Shown here: piece by piece, positions 37,516-47,027 of the stretch
Layout of the letters: every line of letters starts with the position of its first letter
Numbering within the stretch: the first letter of the stretch is position 1
Source: Providencia vermicola
GTDB taxonomy: Bacteria; Pseudomonadota; Gammaproteobacteria; Enterobacterales; Enterobacteriaceae
Direction of reading: 5' to 3'
Assembly: GCF_020381325.1 (NCBI RefSeq)
Contig: NZ_JAGSPI010000001.1
Location: forward strand, 62,001 to 126,000
Length of the DNA stretch: 64,000 nucleotides
Program-made: the position numbers and the translations under genes
The notes under the pieces: generated by a model
Told to the model about the DNA's origin: nothing
Seen by the model: only the letters and a program-made list of their open reading frames with translations
The model's database searches: none

Positions 37516-38769
37516 ATGAAATACAAAGTGTTAACGCTATGTTTATCTGCGGCCTTATTTGCACCGATTGCACCAACCATGGCAAGTACCGACAATCAAG
37601 CAGATATGGTTTTAGACCAAGTTTTAGTCCTTAGCCGCCACAATTTACGAACACCAATAGTTAATACGGGCATTCTCACGGAAGTGACTGATAAAAAATG
37701 GCCAGACTGGGATGCAAAAAGCGGTTATCTCACCACACAAGGTGGGGCGCTTGAAGTGTATATGGGGCATTATTTTAGAGAGTGGATTGACCAAAATAAG
37801 TTACTCGCTGATGAATTATGCCCAACCAGTAACGAAGATATATATCTGTATACCAATAGCTTACAAAGAACGATAGCAACAGCACAGTTTTTTGCTGCAG
37901 GGGCATTTCCTGGCTGTAAAGTGAATATTCACCATCAGCCTGAAATTGGTAAGATGGACCCTGTATTTAACCCGATTATTACCAATGGTTCTCCTGAGTT
38001 TAAACAAAAAGCCCTTGCGGCAATGGATGATTATCTAAAAGGTTTATCACTAAAAGCGGGTTACGAAGAACTCGATACAGTGTTAAATATTAAAGATTCT
38101 CAAAAATGTAAAACGGATAAATTGTGTAATCTAGATAGCCAAAAAAATAGCTTTATTATCGAAGCTGATAAAGAGCCTGGCGTTAGCGGCCCATTGAAAA
38201 TTGCGAATTCTGCAGTGGATGCTATCGACCTACAATATTATGAAGGTTTTCCCGCAGATCAAGTCGCCTGGGGGCTCGTGGATACCCCTGAAAAATGGAA
38301 AAAACTCAATACGCTAAAAAATGCGTATCAAGAAACCTTATTTACGCCAAAAATTATTGCCAAAAATGTGGCTCATCCAATCCTTAATTATATTGATAAA
38401 GGCTTTGTATCTGTAGATAAAGGGGAAACGGCCAAATTTATATTTTTAGTGGGTCACGATTCTAACATTGCTTCATTGATGTCAGCGATGGATTTTAAAC
38501 CGTATCAGTTAGCACAGCAGTACGAGCATACGCCAATTGGCGGTAAATTGGTTTTCCAGCGTTGGACAGACAAACAAACGAAAAAAGACTTTATGAAAGT
38601 CGAATATGTTTATCAAACTGCAGATCAACTTAGGGACAATGCCTATTTATCCCTTGAGACCCCCCCAAAACATGTGACTTTAGAGCTAAAAGATTGCCCG
38701 ATTGATAAAAATGGCTATTGTTCATGGGAAGATTTCCAAAAGGTGATGGCAAAAGCGTTGGAACAATAA
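37516..38769 (+). CDS. agp: Glucose-1-phosphatase (histidine acid phosphatase)
   Basis: Agp is a periplasmic acid phosphatase that releases glucose from glucose 1-phosphate and also has limited phytase activity. The start at ATG 37516 has AGGGGT upstream and gives 417 residues with a signal peptide (about 1-24, ending TMAS). The catalytic RHNLRTP and the proton-donor VGHDSNIASL motifs are present, and EPGVSGPLK, QYYEGFPADQVAWG and HTPIGGKLVFQRW match the family. It has its own terminator. Confidence 0.94.
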   Translation: MKYKVLTLCLSAALFAPIAPTMASTDNQADMVLDQVLVLSRHNLRTPIVNTGILTEVTDKKWPDWDAKSGYLTTQGGALEVYMGHYFREWIDQNKLLADELCPTSNEDIYLYTNSLQRTIATAQFFAAGAFPGCKVNIHHQPEIGKMDPVFNPIITNGSPEFKQKALAAMDDYLKGLSLKAGYEELDTVLNIKDSQKCKTDKLCNLDSQKNSFIIEADKEPGVSGPLKIANSAVDAIDLQYYEGFPADQVAWGLVDTPEKWKKLNTLKNAYQETLFTPKIIAKNVAHPILNYIDKGFVSVDKGETAKFIFLVGHDSNIASLMSAMDFKPYQLAQQYEHTPIGGKLVFQRWTDKQTKKDFMKVEYVYQTADQLRDNAYLSLETPPKHVTLELKDCPIDKNGYCSWEDFQKVMAKALEQ

Positions 38770-38791
38770 ACGTTTAATCTTCCTCGTTAAG

Positions 38792-38824
38792 GCCCATTAA
38801 CAGTAATGTTAAATGGGCTTTTTT
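38792..38824 (+). terminator. Terminator of agp
   Basis: A stem GCCCATT / AATGGGC (38792-38798 / 38812-38818), extended by AAC / GTT, is followed by six T. It lies 22 bases after the agp stop. Confidence 0.85.
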
Positions 38825-38885
38825 ATGTTGAAATTTATGTTTAGCTGCTTACAATTCAGCCATCTTATTTTATCGAGTGACGAAT

Positions 38886-39380
38886 ATGCCTATTCAGTTT
38901 TTACGACTACCCCAAATTCCAACCGCTGACATTATTGCACTAAATACGCACCCATTAGTATTGAAGCACATGCCGCTGGGCGATACTCAGTTTGATGAGG
39001 CATTTTGTCGACATTGGGTGGAGGGAAAAGAGCAGCATTGGAGCCAGTATGGTTATGGCATTTGGGCATTTGTTATCGATGGACAGTTTGCGGGGTGGGG
39101 TGGGCCGCAAAATGAAAACGGTGATGCAGATTTAGCTCTTGTTTTGCATCCAGCATTTTGGGGGGAAGGCAAACGAATTGCGGTACAAATGATCCAAGAA
39201 GCTTTTAGTTCCCTGAATATTGATTCCCTAACCATTCATTTACCTTTAACAAGACTTAAGTTAGCGGCATTATTGCGCTATGGATTTGTTGAAGATGGCT
39301 TGGTTGATTTTGATGGCGTACCGTTTAAACGATTTAGGCTGAAAAAAGCCGACAAAAAGACGAAAAAAACCCTGCTATAA
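38886..39380 (+). CDS. GNAT family acetyltransferase
   Basis: This 164-residue protein has an acetyltransferase-like fold, with GIWAFVIDGQFAGWGGPQNE, LALVLHPAFWGEGKRIAVQMIQEAF and LLRYGFVEDGL. The acetyl-CoA loop is a variant (WGEGKRI instead of Q/RxxGxG/A). ATG 38886 is preferred over a GTG three codons upstream. The last codons overlap a hairpin that points the other way. The substrate is unknown. Confidence 0.75.
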   Translation: MPIQFLRLPQIPTADIIALNTHPLVLKHMPLGDTQFDEAFCRHWVEGKEQHWSQYGYGIWAFVIDGQFAGWGGPQNENGDADLALVLHPAFWGEGKRIAVQMIQEAFSSLNIDSLTIHLPLTRLKLAALLRYGFVEDGLVDFDGVPFKRFRLKKADKKTKKTLL

Positions 39381-39388
39381 AAGCAGGG
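39362..39388 (-). terminator. Terminator on the minus strand for uspF
   Basis: A stem GCAGGG-N7-CCCTGC on the minus strand (39388-39370) is followed by a run of seven T interrupted only by its end. It overlaps the 3' end of the convergent acetyltransferase gene and lies about 160 bases past uspF. Confidence 0.65.
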
Positions 39389-39551
39389 CGTGAAAATCAC
39401 GAAAATGTTTATGAGTTTATAATTTACCGCAATTAATTATGAAATAGTCTTATAAAGTGTATGGTTTTATATGTTTTTGTAACATTCATTGAGCTTAAAC
39501 GTATTACTAGTAATGCAAGATAAAATCACTGAAAATTTTAGATAGTAAGGC

Positions 39552-39989
39552 TTATCTAACAACCAATACGCTTGTTTTTGCGTAACGTACGACGGATGCT
39601 GCATTTGAGCCTAATAAATAGGTTGTCATACTCGGGCGACGTGAGCCCAGTAAGATAATGTCAGCATTAATATCTTCGGCAGTGGCTAAAATTTCATCTT
39701 TAACCGAACCCACACTCGCTTTGGCATGTACTTTATCTGCAGGAATTGAGAACAATTTAATTTTCTCTTGTAACTCAGCAAGAATAATCTCAGCTTGTTT
39801 TTCATCATTTGGGAAATCGCCTGGTAAAATGGTGCCACCATAGCGTAGATAATTAGAAATTGGAGCCGTGACCGCAAGAAAATGAACATTAGCATTGTTC
39901 AATTTTTGCAGCGAATTGACATGAGGAACTAACATATTGGTCAGAGCATCTTCGGTTACATCGATCGGAACTAAAATTGTATTGTACAT
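39552..39989 (-). CDS. uspF: Universal stress protein UspF
   Basis: This UspF/UspG-type nucleotide-binding universal stress protein has 145 residues. It begins MYNTILVPIDVTEDALT and carries the ATP-binding signature GSRRPSMTTYLLGSNAASVVRYAKTSVLVVR (G-2x-G-9x-G(S/T) type). UspF in E. coli affects adhesion and stress survival. AAGGAG precedes the start. It is monocistronic. Confidence 0.92.
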   Translation of the reverse strand: MYNTILVPIDVTEDALTNMLVPHVNSLQKLNNANVHFLAVTAPISNYLRYGGTILPGDFPNDEKQAEIILAELQEKIKLFSIPADKVHAKASVGSVKDEILATAEDINADIILLGSRRPSMTTYLLGSNAASVVRYAKTSVLVVR

Positions 39990-40126
39990 AAATTCTCCTT
40001 TTTTCTTTTATATTATAAGTTTAGAACATTCTTATACATTTTGATATTGATTATTCATACTAGAATAGTAACTGATTGGTTGTTGATGGGGTGTGAGCCA
40101 GTAGTCGCAATCAGATTTTTAGCAAA

Positions 40127-40167
40127 GAAAAAATAAAAACGAACATGACCGATGATGGTAATGTTCG
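40127..40167 (-). terminator. Terminator of the Sel1-repeat gene
   Basis: On the minus strand a 7-bp stem CGAACAT / ATGTTCG (40167-40161 / 40146-40140) is followed by TTTTTATTTTTT. It lies 41 bases beyond the Sel1 gene stop. Confidence 0.8.
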
Positions 40168-40207
40168 TCAAAATAGGAGAGTTTTAATCTAGCGGAAAGG
40201 GGCTAGA

Positions 40208-40777
40208 TTATTTTTTAGGGCAAGCTTCTTTAATGCCAGCTTTACAGGCTTGTGCTAGGTAATCTGCCGCTAATTTATCATTAATTTCGGTACCTTCACC
40301 ATTCTCAAGCATCTTTCCGAGCTGATATTGCGCGGGAGGGAATTTTTTCTCAGCAGATTTTTGAAACCACTCAAATGCGGTAATATAGTTTTGTTTTACA
40401 CCAATACCTTGATAATAAAATTGCCCCATATAGTTTTGAGCCTCGACATTTCCTTTATTTGCTGATTTTTCGAATAACTCCATCGCAGTTTCAAGGTTTT
40501 GTTCTACGCCATTACCATTTAGGTACATATCGCCTAAAAATAGCTGAGCATCAGAGTTACCTTTATTTGACGCCATCGTCAGCCATTTTTTGGCTTTACC
40601 ATAGTCTTGCTTCAGTTCATTACCCAGATAGTAACCAATTCCAAGCATCACTTGTGCTTTAACATCGCCTTTTTGGGCTTCTTGCTCAATACGTTTGATG
40701 GTTTCTTTAGGAACGGCTGCAACACTGAGATTAATGGATAAAATAAAGATAAAAATAAGTGAAAGAATTCTAAGCAT
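40208..40777 (-). CDS. Sel1-repeat (TPR-like) secreted protein
   Basis: This 189-residue protein has a signal peptide (MLRILSLIFIFILSINLSVAA) and about four Sel1 repeats of 36 residues. They read AQVMLGIGYYLGNELKQDYGKA, AQLFLGDMYLNGNGVEQN, AQNYMGQFYYQGIGVKQN and AQYQLGKMLENGEG. A cysteine-containing tail, AQACKAGIKEACPKK, could form a disulfide. Sel1 proteins usually scaffold protein interactions; no partner can be named. It is a single gene with its own terminator. Confidence 0.88.
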   Translation of the reverse strand: MLRILSLIFIFILSINLSVAAVPKETIKRIEQEAQKGDVKAQVMLGIGYYLGNELKQDYGKAKKWLTMASNKGNSDAQLFLGDMYLNGNGVEQNLETAMELFEKSANKGNVEAQNYMGQFYYQGIGVKQNYITAFEWFQKSAEKKFPPAQYQLGKMLENGEGTEINDKLAADYLAQACKAGIKEACPKK

Positions 40778-41393
40778 GGTTTTATTTCTTATGTCATCGA
40801 TGTTTATTACTATTATTTATAGGCAATAAAATGTATTTTTGCACATTAATTATTGAACTCATCTAACGACTTCAAGCATATATGTAATGCCATAGTGCTG
40901 ATATCGCGTTTAAATAATAAATATTCTTGTCAGGCGTTACACCCTTTTAGGGTAATTAGCGTGTTGAAATACTCTACGTCCATAATAGGTAAATTACAAT
41001 ATCTATTCGTGATTACATCTTATAGGAGTGTTTTTTTTGATGTTAGAATATGACGCTATATGACTGTTGTAACAAGATATTAATATTTTTTTTATTTTTT
41101 AACTAAGGGTTTCTAAGTGTTTATAAGTATAGTAATTATATATTAATAGACGTTTTATAGATGGCGTATGAAAATTAATTTTTTGTTGAAAATCTTTTTT
41201 GGTGAATTATGCCAAAAAATCTCATAATCTAAACTAAAAATAGTCTTATTTAATGTTTTGGGTTAACGAAGTAAAAATAGAAATAATGAAAAATTCAGAG
41301 AAGAAAAGGCTGGAGAGATAAATAAAGTGTGAATAAAAATAGGTTCACACTTTATTTACACCAAAAAGGTGATTATTTCAGTTATTTTAAATT
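40778..41393. other. Long noncoding AT-rich stretch
   Basis: No gene is supported in these 616 bases. Open frames present are short, lack ribosome sites and have no recognisable protein. Homopolymeric A/T runs dominate 41080-41390. I see no repeat shared with the rest of the window. Confidence 0.5.
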
Positions 41394-41801
41394 TTATTCA
41401 CCAAATAAAGGTGTTGGTTTTCCATTGTCATCAATGGCCACAAAGTTAAACTGACCATGGATAACTTCTTCACGGCCTTCAGAATACATATCTTCCAAGA
41501 AGATGGATACATTCACCGTTAAGCTGGTTCTACCGACTCGAATGACTTTTCCGACTAATTCAACAATTGTGCCTGATGGAATGGGATGGGTAAAATTGAT
41601 CTTTTCTGTGGAAACAGTGACTAAACGTTTTCGGCTAAAGCGGGTTGCCGTGATAAAAGAGACTTCATCCATCCATGCTAAAGCGGTACCGCCAAATAAG
41701 GTGCTATGGTGGTTAGTTGTGGTCGGAAATACAACTTTAGAAACGCGGGAAATGGATTGTTCGATTTTTTGTGCGATGACATCATCAACGATGGAACTCA
41801 T
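41394..41801 (-). CDS. Acyl-CoA thioesterase (YciA-like hotdog fold)
   Basis: This 135-residue single hotdog-domain thioesterase is of the YciA/acyl-CoA hydrolase type. NHHSTLFGGTALAWMDEVSFITATR contains the catalytic Asp after the GG turn, and TEKINFTHPIPSGTIVELVGKVIRVGRTS forms the central helix/strand region. It hydrolyses acyl-CoA esters; chain-length preference is unknown. It is a stand-alone gene. Confidence 0.9.
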   Translation of the reverse strand: MSSIVDDVIAQKIEQSISRVSKVVFPTTTNHHSTLFGGTALAWMDEVSFITATRFSRKRLVTVSTEKINFTHPIPSGTIVELVGKVIRVGRTSLTVNVSIFLEDMYSEGREEVIHGQFNFVAIDDNGKPTPLFGE

Positions 41802-42007
41802 GGTTGGGCCTTACAGTTGTTACTTAGTGTATTAATAATGTTAAGGCTAAGTGTAATACTCATCACAAATAATTACAGCAATAAATGAGAAGTGAATCGA
41901 TCCAGTCTGAAAGGTTTTTGAAATAGAGCACATTTTGCTATCGTGATGATAAAAATGTATTCATCCACACCGATAGGGTGTGAATGAAAACGAATAAAAT
42001 AAGCCAG

Positions 42008-42364
42008 TTAGTTATCTAAATATTCAGCACTCATCCGAATAGCTTTTGCGTTATCACCACTTTTTACGCAAGAGACCAAAAAGGCTTTAGATTCTGCCCA
42101 AATAGTGGCGGAAAAATCTTTACCATCAACGTCTTTTTCGATGGTAATCGGGTAATTTTCAACGCCATCTAACCACTCTTGTAAGCCAGATTTACAGGTT
42201 GCAAAATCCTCTTTTGCTATCGAGCCATCTAAAGTAGGCATTGCAGTTTGAGGTTTTTTCCCCGAAGCAATCATATTTTCAACTTGCTCTAGGGTGTAGT
42301 TTTTCTCCGCCATTACGCCGAAACTCACTAACGAAATCATCATTCCTAATAATAATTTGTTCAT
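42008..42364 (-). CDS. Secreted hypothetical protein
   Basis: This 118-residue protein has a signal peptide (MNKLLLGMMISLVSFGVMA, cleaved before EKNYT). ATG 42364 has GGAG 6 bases upstream; a GTG two codons earlier is also open. The mature part has two cysteines (DFATCKSGL and FLVSCVKSG), likely a disulfide, and a tryptophan-containing LQEWLDGVENYP. I do not recognise the family. Confidence 0.75.
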   Translation of the reverse strand: MNKLLLGMMISLVSFGVMAEKNYTLEQVENMIASGKKPQTAMPTLDGSIAKEDFATCKSGLQEWLDGVENYPITIEKDVDGKDFSATIWAESKAFLVSCVKSGDNAKAIRMSAEYLDN

Positions 42365-42420
42365 AATCACTCCATTTGATTTAAGTCGAGAATGTTAAGG
42401 GATTGAGGAATATTAGGCAA

Positions 42421-42449
42421 TAAAAAACCCTCCAAGTTGGAGGGTTTTT
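42421..42449 (-). terminator. Terminator of the L-amino acid deaminase gene
   Basis: A near-perfect inverted repeat AACCCTCCAA / TTGGAGGGTT centred at 42436 is followed by T runs on both strands (A6 at 42422-42427 and T5 at 42445-42449). It lies 24 bases past the deaminase stop. Confidence 0.9.
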
Positions 42450-42472
42450 GTGATCGCGATGACGCGAATAAA

Positions 42473-43891
42473 CTAGCTGAATCTGTACAGGCTAAATGGT
42501 TTTACATTCAGTGCAGGTTCTTTGCCTAACAATAAGTCGGCAGTTAATTCAGACGAAACTGGGCTTTCTGTCATACCCCAACCTGTTGCGGTATTGATAA
42601 CCAGACCAGGGTATTCATTGACTTGGGAAATAATTGGGTGTTCATCTGGTGCGATGGCCATTGCTCCGCTCCATTGATCAATCAGTTTTGAGTCTTTAAA
42701 CGCAGGGAATTCGGTTTTTAGTTTCTCAAATGATGCATTCAGTTCTGGCAGGTCTGGTAACGCTGTCATATTTCTGTGTTTTTCAAACGGTGAAACTTCA
42801 TTCAGTTTCCAGCTAGTTGGCTCTGTGAATGAGTTAATCAGTTGCTCATTTAACGAAATGTGCACTGGGAAATCAGGCATTGATAATAATGGGATATATT
42901 TATAGCCGTAAACGAAGGAATCTTTCACCACTGGCGCGACGATAACACGTGGAGAAGTTGCATAGGTGCCATCAGCTTGTTCACGGAAGAAAATATTACC
43001 TGGTAATGCGACGTTACCACCTGGTGCCGTTGGTGAACCAGAAATTAACTGTTGGGATTGATAAGCTGGCAGAGTTGGGACGTCTACCCCTAAATTTTGC
43101 ATAAATAAGCGTGACCAAACACCGCCAGCTACGACGACGCGAGAGGTTTTAATCGCCCCTTTTTCCGTAACGACATCTGAAATTGCGCCACCTTGAGTTT
43201 CTAACCCTCTTGCTGCGCAGTTAGTGTAAATTTTGATGCCCAGTTTTTTGGCGTGCTCTGCCATCACGAAGGTCGCAATTTCAGCATCTAAACTGCCTGA
43301 ATCTTCTTCAAATCCAGCGATGCTCCATTTAGATTGCGCACCTTTTAGGCGCTGATCTAACTCTGCACCTTCAATAATGCGGGTTTTGAATGGGATGTCA
43401 GAACCGACATTTTTGCTGGTGGTATCAATCCACTCTCTCACGTTGACTAAGTCTTCTTCGTCAAGAGGGACTTCAACACGGCCTTGGGTACGGTAGCTGG
43501 TGTCAGCACCGACTTTGGCATTCATCTCTCTCCAGCGGTGTTTACCGAGATGGTGAAGTAAGAAGGTTTCTTCTGGCATTTTATAGGTGATAACTTGGCC
43601 GTAGAAACGGGATGATTGCTCACCCGCGATATTGCCTTTTTCAACGATGACAACATCTAAGCCTCGACCGACCAATTCGATAGCAGTCATAATCCCTAGA
43701 ATTCCAGCACCAATAACAACGACGTCAGCTTGTTGTGGCAGCGCACCTTCTGTCCCTGCAACGAAGCCATGTCTTGGCTTGCCAGGTACAAAGCGACCTT
43801 CACGCGTTAGCATTGGCGTTAAAATTCCAGCACCAGCGGCTACAGTGACAACCGCGCCACCAATAAGAAATTTTCTTCTAGTAATAGCCAT
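42473..43891 (-). CDS. Membrane-bound L-amino acid deaminase
   Basis: This 472-residue FAD enzyme closely resembles the Proteus/Providencia L-amino acid deaminases that convert L-amino acids to 2-oxo acids and ammonia, giving electrons to the respiratory chain rather than forming peroxide. An N-terminal membrane/Tat-like segment (TRRKFLIGGAVVTVAAGAGIL) is followed by the FAD dinucleotide-binding motif VVVIGAGILGIMTA near residue 57. EQSSRFYGQ, GFEEDSGSLDAE and the C-terminal GWGMTESPVSSELTADLLLG also match. This enzyme underlies the phenylalanine-deaminase trait of the Proteeae. It has its own terminator. Confidence 0.94.
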   Translation of the reverse strand: MAITRRKFLIGGAVVTVAAGAGILTPMLTREGRFVPGKPRHGFVAGTEGALPQQADVVVIGAGILGIMTAIELVGRGLDVVIVEKGNIAGEQSSRFYGQVITYKMPEETFLLHHLGKHRWREMNAKVGADTSYRTQGRVEVPLDEEDLVNVREWIDTTSKNVGSDIPFKTRIIEGAELDQRLKGAQSKWSIAGFEEDSGSLDAEIATFVMAEHAKKLGIKIYTNCAARGLETQGGAISDVVTEKGAIKTSRVVVAGGVWSRLFMQNLGVDVPTLPAYQSQQLISGSPTAPGGNVALPGNIFFREQADGTYATSPRVIVAPVVKDSFVYGYKYIPLLSMPDFPVHISLNEQLINSFTEPTSWKLNEVSPFEKHRNMTALPDLPELNASFEKLKTEFPAFKDSKLIDQWSGAMAIAPDEHPIISQVNEYPGLVINTATGWGMTESPVSSELTADLLLGKEPALNVKPFSLYRFS

Positions 43892-44178
43892 TTATAGAGT
43901 TCCTTATATAGAATGAGTTTTTAACAGTTAATCAAAGCGTTAATAAGTAATACTTATAATTGCAATTATATTTTTAATTATAATTATGATTGTAAACTAA
44001 TTTAACGTTGATTTAAAATTTTTAATTAAATGTTAAAAAAATTATTGTCTAATCTGAGATAAGGAACACAAAAGGGAGGGAAGAGTCATACTCATCACAT
44101 ACCGAACATCACTTAAAGTCATTATGAAGAATGTGGATATTGGTTGAAGTATGAGCTCTTGAATTTAGATTTTGTAGT
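43892..44178 (-). promoter_or_regulatory. Upstream region of the L-amino acid deaminase gene
   Basis: This 287-base gap is very AT-rich. It contains a perfect 16-base palindrome TATAATTGCAATTATA (43955-43970) and an adjacent palindrome TAATTATAATTA (43975-43986), placed 64-95 bases before the start codon. These may be regulatory sites, but simple AT-richness makes chance palindromes likelier. Confidence 0.4.
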
Positions 44179-44973
44179 TTATTGATTAATTTGAATTTTA
44201 CCTGTTAGGAATAAGGCTGCATTTCCTGTTAGCTTAACTCTGCCGTTATTGACCTCGCAGTGGATCATTCCGCCTCTTTTCGAGAGTTGTTTTCCGACTA
44301 AGACTGTTTTTTGTAATCGTTCTGCCCAAATTGGGGCAATGGCACAGTGTGAAGTGCCAGTGACAGGGTCTTCATTGACTCCTTTAGCGGGGGCAAAATA
44401 GCGTGATACGAAGTCACAGTCGTCCTCAGTACTTTGTGCTGTAATTGTTAACCCAGGTAGAGGAAGTTGTGCAAGGCGTTGCATGTCTGGTAGGCAGTTT
44501 TCGATTTGCTGTCTATTTGAAAGAAAACACAGATAGCGGTCTTTGGCGAGCCAAAGCTCAGTAATTTCAACGCCTAAAATATCAGCAAGTTCAGGGAATT
44601 GTATTGGCGAACTGAGAACTGAATCAAGAATAGGGAAATCAAGAGTGATACCTTGTTCACTGCAGGTCACCACTAATTCTCCCGAAAGCGATTTAAAGAC
44701 GATTGGCTGAGCGTGTTGTTGTAAGACATGGTTAAGGACATAAGCCGTGGCTAAGGTTGCATGACCACATAAGGCAACTTCCATTTTTGGGGTAAACCAG
44801 CGGATATGCTGACCGACTAAAAAGGCCGTTTCCGATAAATTAATTTCTGCGGCAATGGCAATGAGCATATGATCAGGTAGCCAATCATTCAGTAGTACAA
44901 TGGCCGCGGGATTCCCTTGAAATAAGGTATCTGTAAAGGCATCAACATAGTAGACAGGTAGAGAAAGGGACAT
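44179..44973 (-). CDS. PhzF family isomerase-like protein
   Basis: This 264-residue protein of the PhzF/YddE family has a diaminopimelate-epimerase-like fold. Typical motifs are VYYVDAFTDTLFQGNPAAIVLL, LSETAFLV with the catalytic glutamate, EVALCGHATLATAYVL and VNEDPVTGTSHCAIAP. The reaction and substrate are unknown for most homologues. ATG 44973 (MSLSLPVYYV) is preferred; ATG 44982 is three codons upstream. Confidence 0.9.
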   Translation of the reverse strand: MSLSLPVYYVDAFTDTLFQGNPAAIVLLNDWLPDHMLIAIAAEINLSETAFLVGQHIRWFTPKMEVALCGHATLATAYVLNHVLQQHAQPIVFKSLSGELVVTCSEQGITLDFPILDSVLSSPIQFPELADILGVEITELWLAKDRYLCFLSNRQQIENCLPDMQRLAQLPLPGLTITAQSTEDDCDFVSRYFAPAKGVNEDPVTGTSHCAIAPIWAERLQKTVLVGKQLSKRGGMIHCEVNNGRVKLTGNAALFLTGKIQINQ

Positions 44974-45052
44974 ACTTAACATTCCGGCTTATGGTAGATA
45001 AGACCGTGAGTATAATCTGATTAGAAAAAAATAATAAGCTAAGTCATTGACG

Positions 45053-45097
45053 GGGAGAAAAGAAAACTGCCCAACAACGGTATGTCATTGAGCAGTT
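45053..45097 (-). terminator. Likely terminator of the peptide transporter gene
   Basis: A stem AACTGC / GCAGTT (45097-45092 / 45070-45065 on the minus strand) is followed by TTTCTTTTC. It lies about 20 bases beyond the stop codon. Confidence 0.55.
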
Positions 45098-45114
45098 CAA
45101 GTTAATGAAGATAA

Positions 45115-46644
45115 CTACGCTTTGGCTTCGTTTTTATCCGCATTTTTAAGCATCTTTCTGACTGGAATAATCAGTGCGGCCAATACGACGGCACAGATAA
45201 CCAACGCGATAGATACGTGGGAGAACAATTCAGGCATGGAATCAAGTTGGTCTTTACGGATGTTACCGCCCATAATACCTGCCGCTAAGTTACCTAATGC
45301 GCTGGCACAGAACCACAATCCCATAACCTGACCACGCATTTTTTGTGGCGCTAACAAGGTCATTGTTGCTAAACCAATTGGGCTTAGGCACAGTTCACCT
45401 AAAGTCAGTAATAAGATACTACCCACTAACCAGAACGGTGAAACGCCACTTTGTGTTGCTAATACTTGGTTTGCTGCAACCATCATGATAGCGAAACCGC
45501 CAGCGGCAAATAAAATACCGATAACAAATTTCGTCATACTGCTTGGGTTCATATTGCGTTTAGCAAGGGATGGCCAGAACCAGCTAAATACGGGCGCTAA
45601 CAAAATAATGAACAGAGCATTAATGGATTGGAACCAAATGGTTGGGATTTCAAAGCTCCCCATTTGGCGATCGGTATAGTCACGAGCGAAAATGTTAAAT
45701 GACGTCGGTTTTTGCTCGAAGGCTGACCAGAAGAACGCGGCTGCAATCAGTAAAATCAAACAGGCCAATAAACGTGCGCGTTCACTGCTATTTAAACCTG
45801 CAAAGAAGAACATAAACAGGAAGTAGATGCCCACACAGGTTGAAATCACGTAAGCAGAGTTTCTCGCAATTATTGATGCGTTGAATGGGATTGTGCCGTT
45901 ATCGATTAAGATAACCAATATCGCGAGCAATGCCATCGCAAAAGTGACCCATTTACCAACATTTTTACGTTGAACTGTCGGGCGGTTCCAGGTGGAATCT
46001 AAGCCGACTTCTTTGTCATAACGACGCATTTGCGGAATAGCATAGAAGCGGAAGATTAACAGCGCCACCAACATCCCTAAACCACCGAGACCAAAGCCTA
46101 AATGCCAACCGTATTTTTCATGCAATGGGCCAATGATTAATGGTGCAATAAATGACCCCATATTGATGCCCATATAAAACAGGGAGAAACCGCCATCACG
46201 GCGCGTATCTTCTTTCTTATACAGGGTACCTACCATCACGGTGATACAGGTTTTAAACAGCCCCGTTCCGAGTACGATCAGCAATAGACCAACAAAGAAG
46301 AAGGTATTCGTTAAGAATGCAGACATTGCGATGGATAAGTGACCAAATGCAATGATCAATGAGCCATACCAAACCGCTCTGCGTTGGCCTAACCAGTTAT
46401 CAGCTAACCAGCCGCCTGGTAACGAAGTGATGTAAACACCACCCGCAAAGATACCAACGATAGCTGAAGCTTGTTCAATTGGCAGCTCCATGCCGCCTTG
46501 TAAGAGTGCCGCACTCATAAACAGAATAAGTAACGGGCGAACGCCGTAGAAAGAGAACCTTTCCCACATTTCGGTAAGGAAAAGTGAACTCAGCGGGTAT
46601 GGATGCCCGAAAAAAGTTTTTGTTTTAGTCGCAGAATTATTCAT
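45115..46644 (-). CDS. POT family proton-coupled peptide transporter
   Basis: This di/tripeptide:H+ symporter of the POT/PTR family has 509 residues and about 12-14 membrane spans. The proton-coupling motif EMWERFSFYG lies near the N terminus, and the PTR2 signature FSLFYMGINMGSFIAPLI in the fifth span. GGWLADNWLGQRRAVWYG and the late FNIFARDYTDRQMGSFEIP fit the family. ATG 46644 has GGGAG upstream. Homologues are named DtpA/B/T; I cannot decide which. It is monocistronic. Confidence 0.9.
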   Translation of the reverse strand: MNNSATKTKTFFGHPYPLSSLFLTEMWERFSFYGVRPLLILFMSAALLQGGMELPIEQASAIVGIFAGGVYITSLPGGWLADNWLGQRRAVWYGSLIIAFGHLSIAMSAFLTNTFFFVGLLLIVLGTGLFKTCITVMVGTLYKKEDTRRDGGFSLFYMGINMGSFIAPLIIGPLHEKYGWHLGFGLGGLGMLVALLIFRFYAIPQMRRYDKEVGLDSTWNRPTVQRKNVGKWVTFAMALLAILVILIDNGTIPFNASIIARNSAYVISTCVGIYFLFMFFFAGLNSSERARLLACLILLIAAAFFWSAFEQKPTSFNIFARDYTDRQMGSFEIPTIWFQSINALFIILLAPVFSWFWPSLAKRNMNPSSMTKFVIGILFAAGGFAIMMVAANQVLATQSGVSPFWLVGSILLLTLGELCLSPIGLATMTLLAPQKMRGQVMGLWFCASALGNLAAGIMGGNIRKDQLDSMPELFSHVSIALVICAVVLAALIIPVRKMLKNADKNEAKA

Positions 46645-47027
46645 CTGTGAACTCCCATAAATCATCTCTTGAGAGGTTGTGCATGATATAAAACACCAGG
46701 CCGAGCGCCTGAGTGTCGATTATTATTTGATATGTTAACTTTCAGTTCGGAAACATATTTTTAACATACATTATTATAGAATCGCCTATAAACAGAATGA
46801 ATTTATTGTAAAAGACGAGGTTTTAAGGTGAAAAGTCGATATAACTCTCATTTTTCACGATAAGGTAGGGGAAGATACAGGATTTTTATTGACAATAAAA
46901 GAAAGAATTTTGAATCGATTAAGTTGTTATTAAACAGTTAGTTGATCATGTAAAGTATTATTTTTTCGTTAAGAAAACAATAAAGCTTATAAAACATCAG
47001 GTTTTTGGTTAAAAACTATCTGGCTAA
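46645..47027. other. Noncoding region between mdtG and the peptide transporter gene
   Basis: This 383-base AT-rich gap lies downstream of mdtG and upstream of the peptide transporter, both on the minus strand. No gene, repeat or convincing operator was found. The transporter promoter should lie in the part nearest 46650-46760. Confidence 0.45.

Noticed and set aside
40853..41053. 66-codon frame in the 40.8-41.4 kb gap
   Set aside because: There is no credible start site or protein features; the stretch is AT-rich noncoding DNA.
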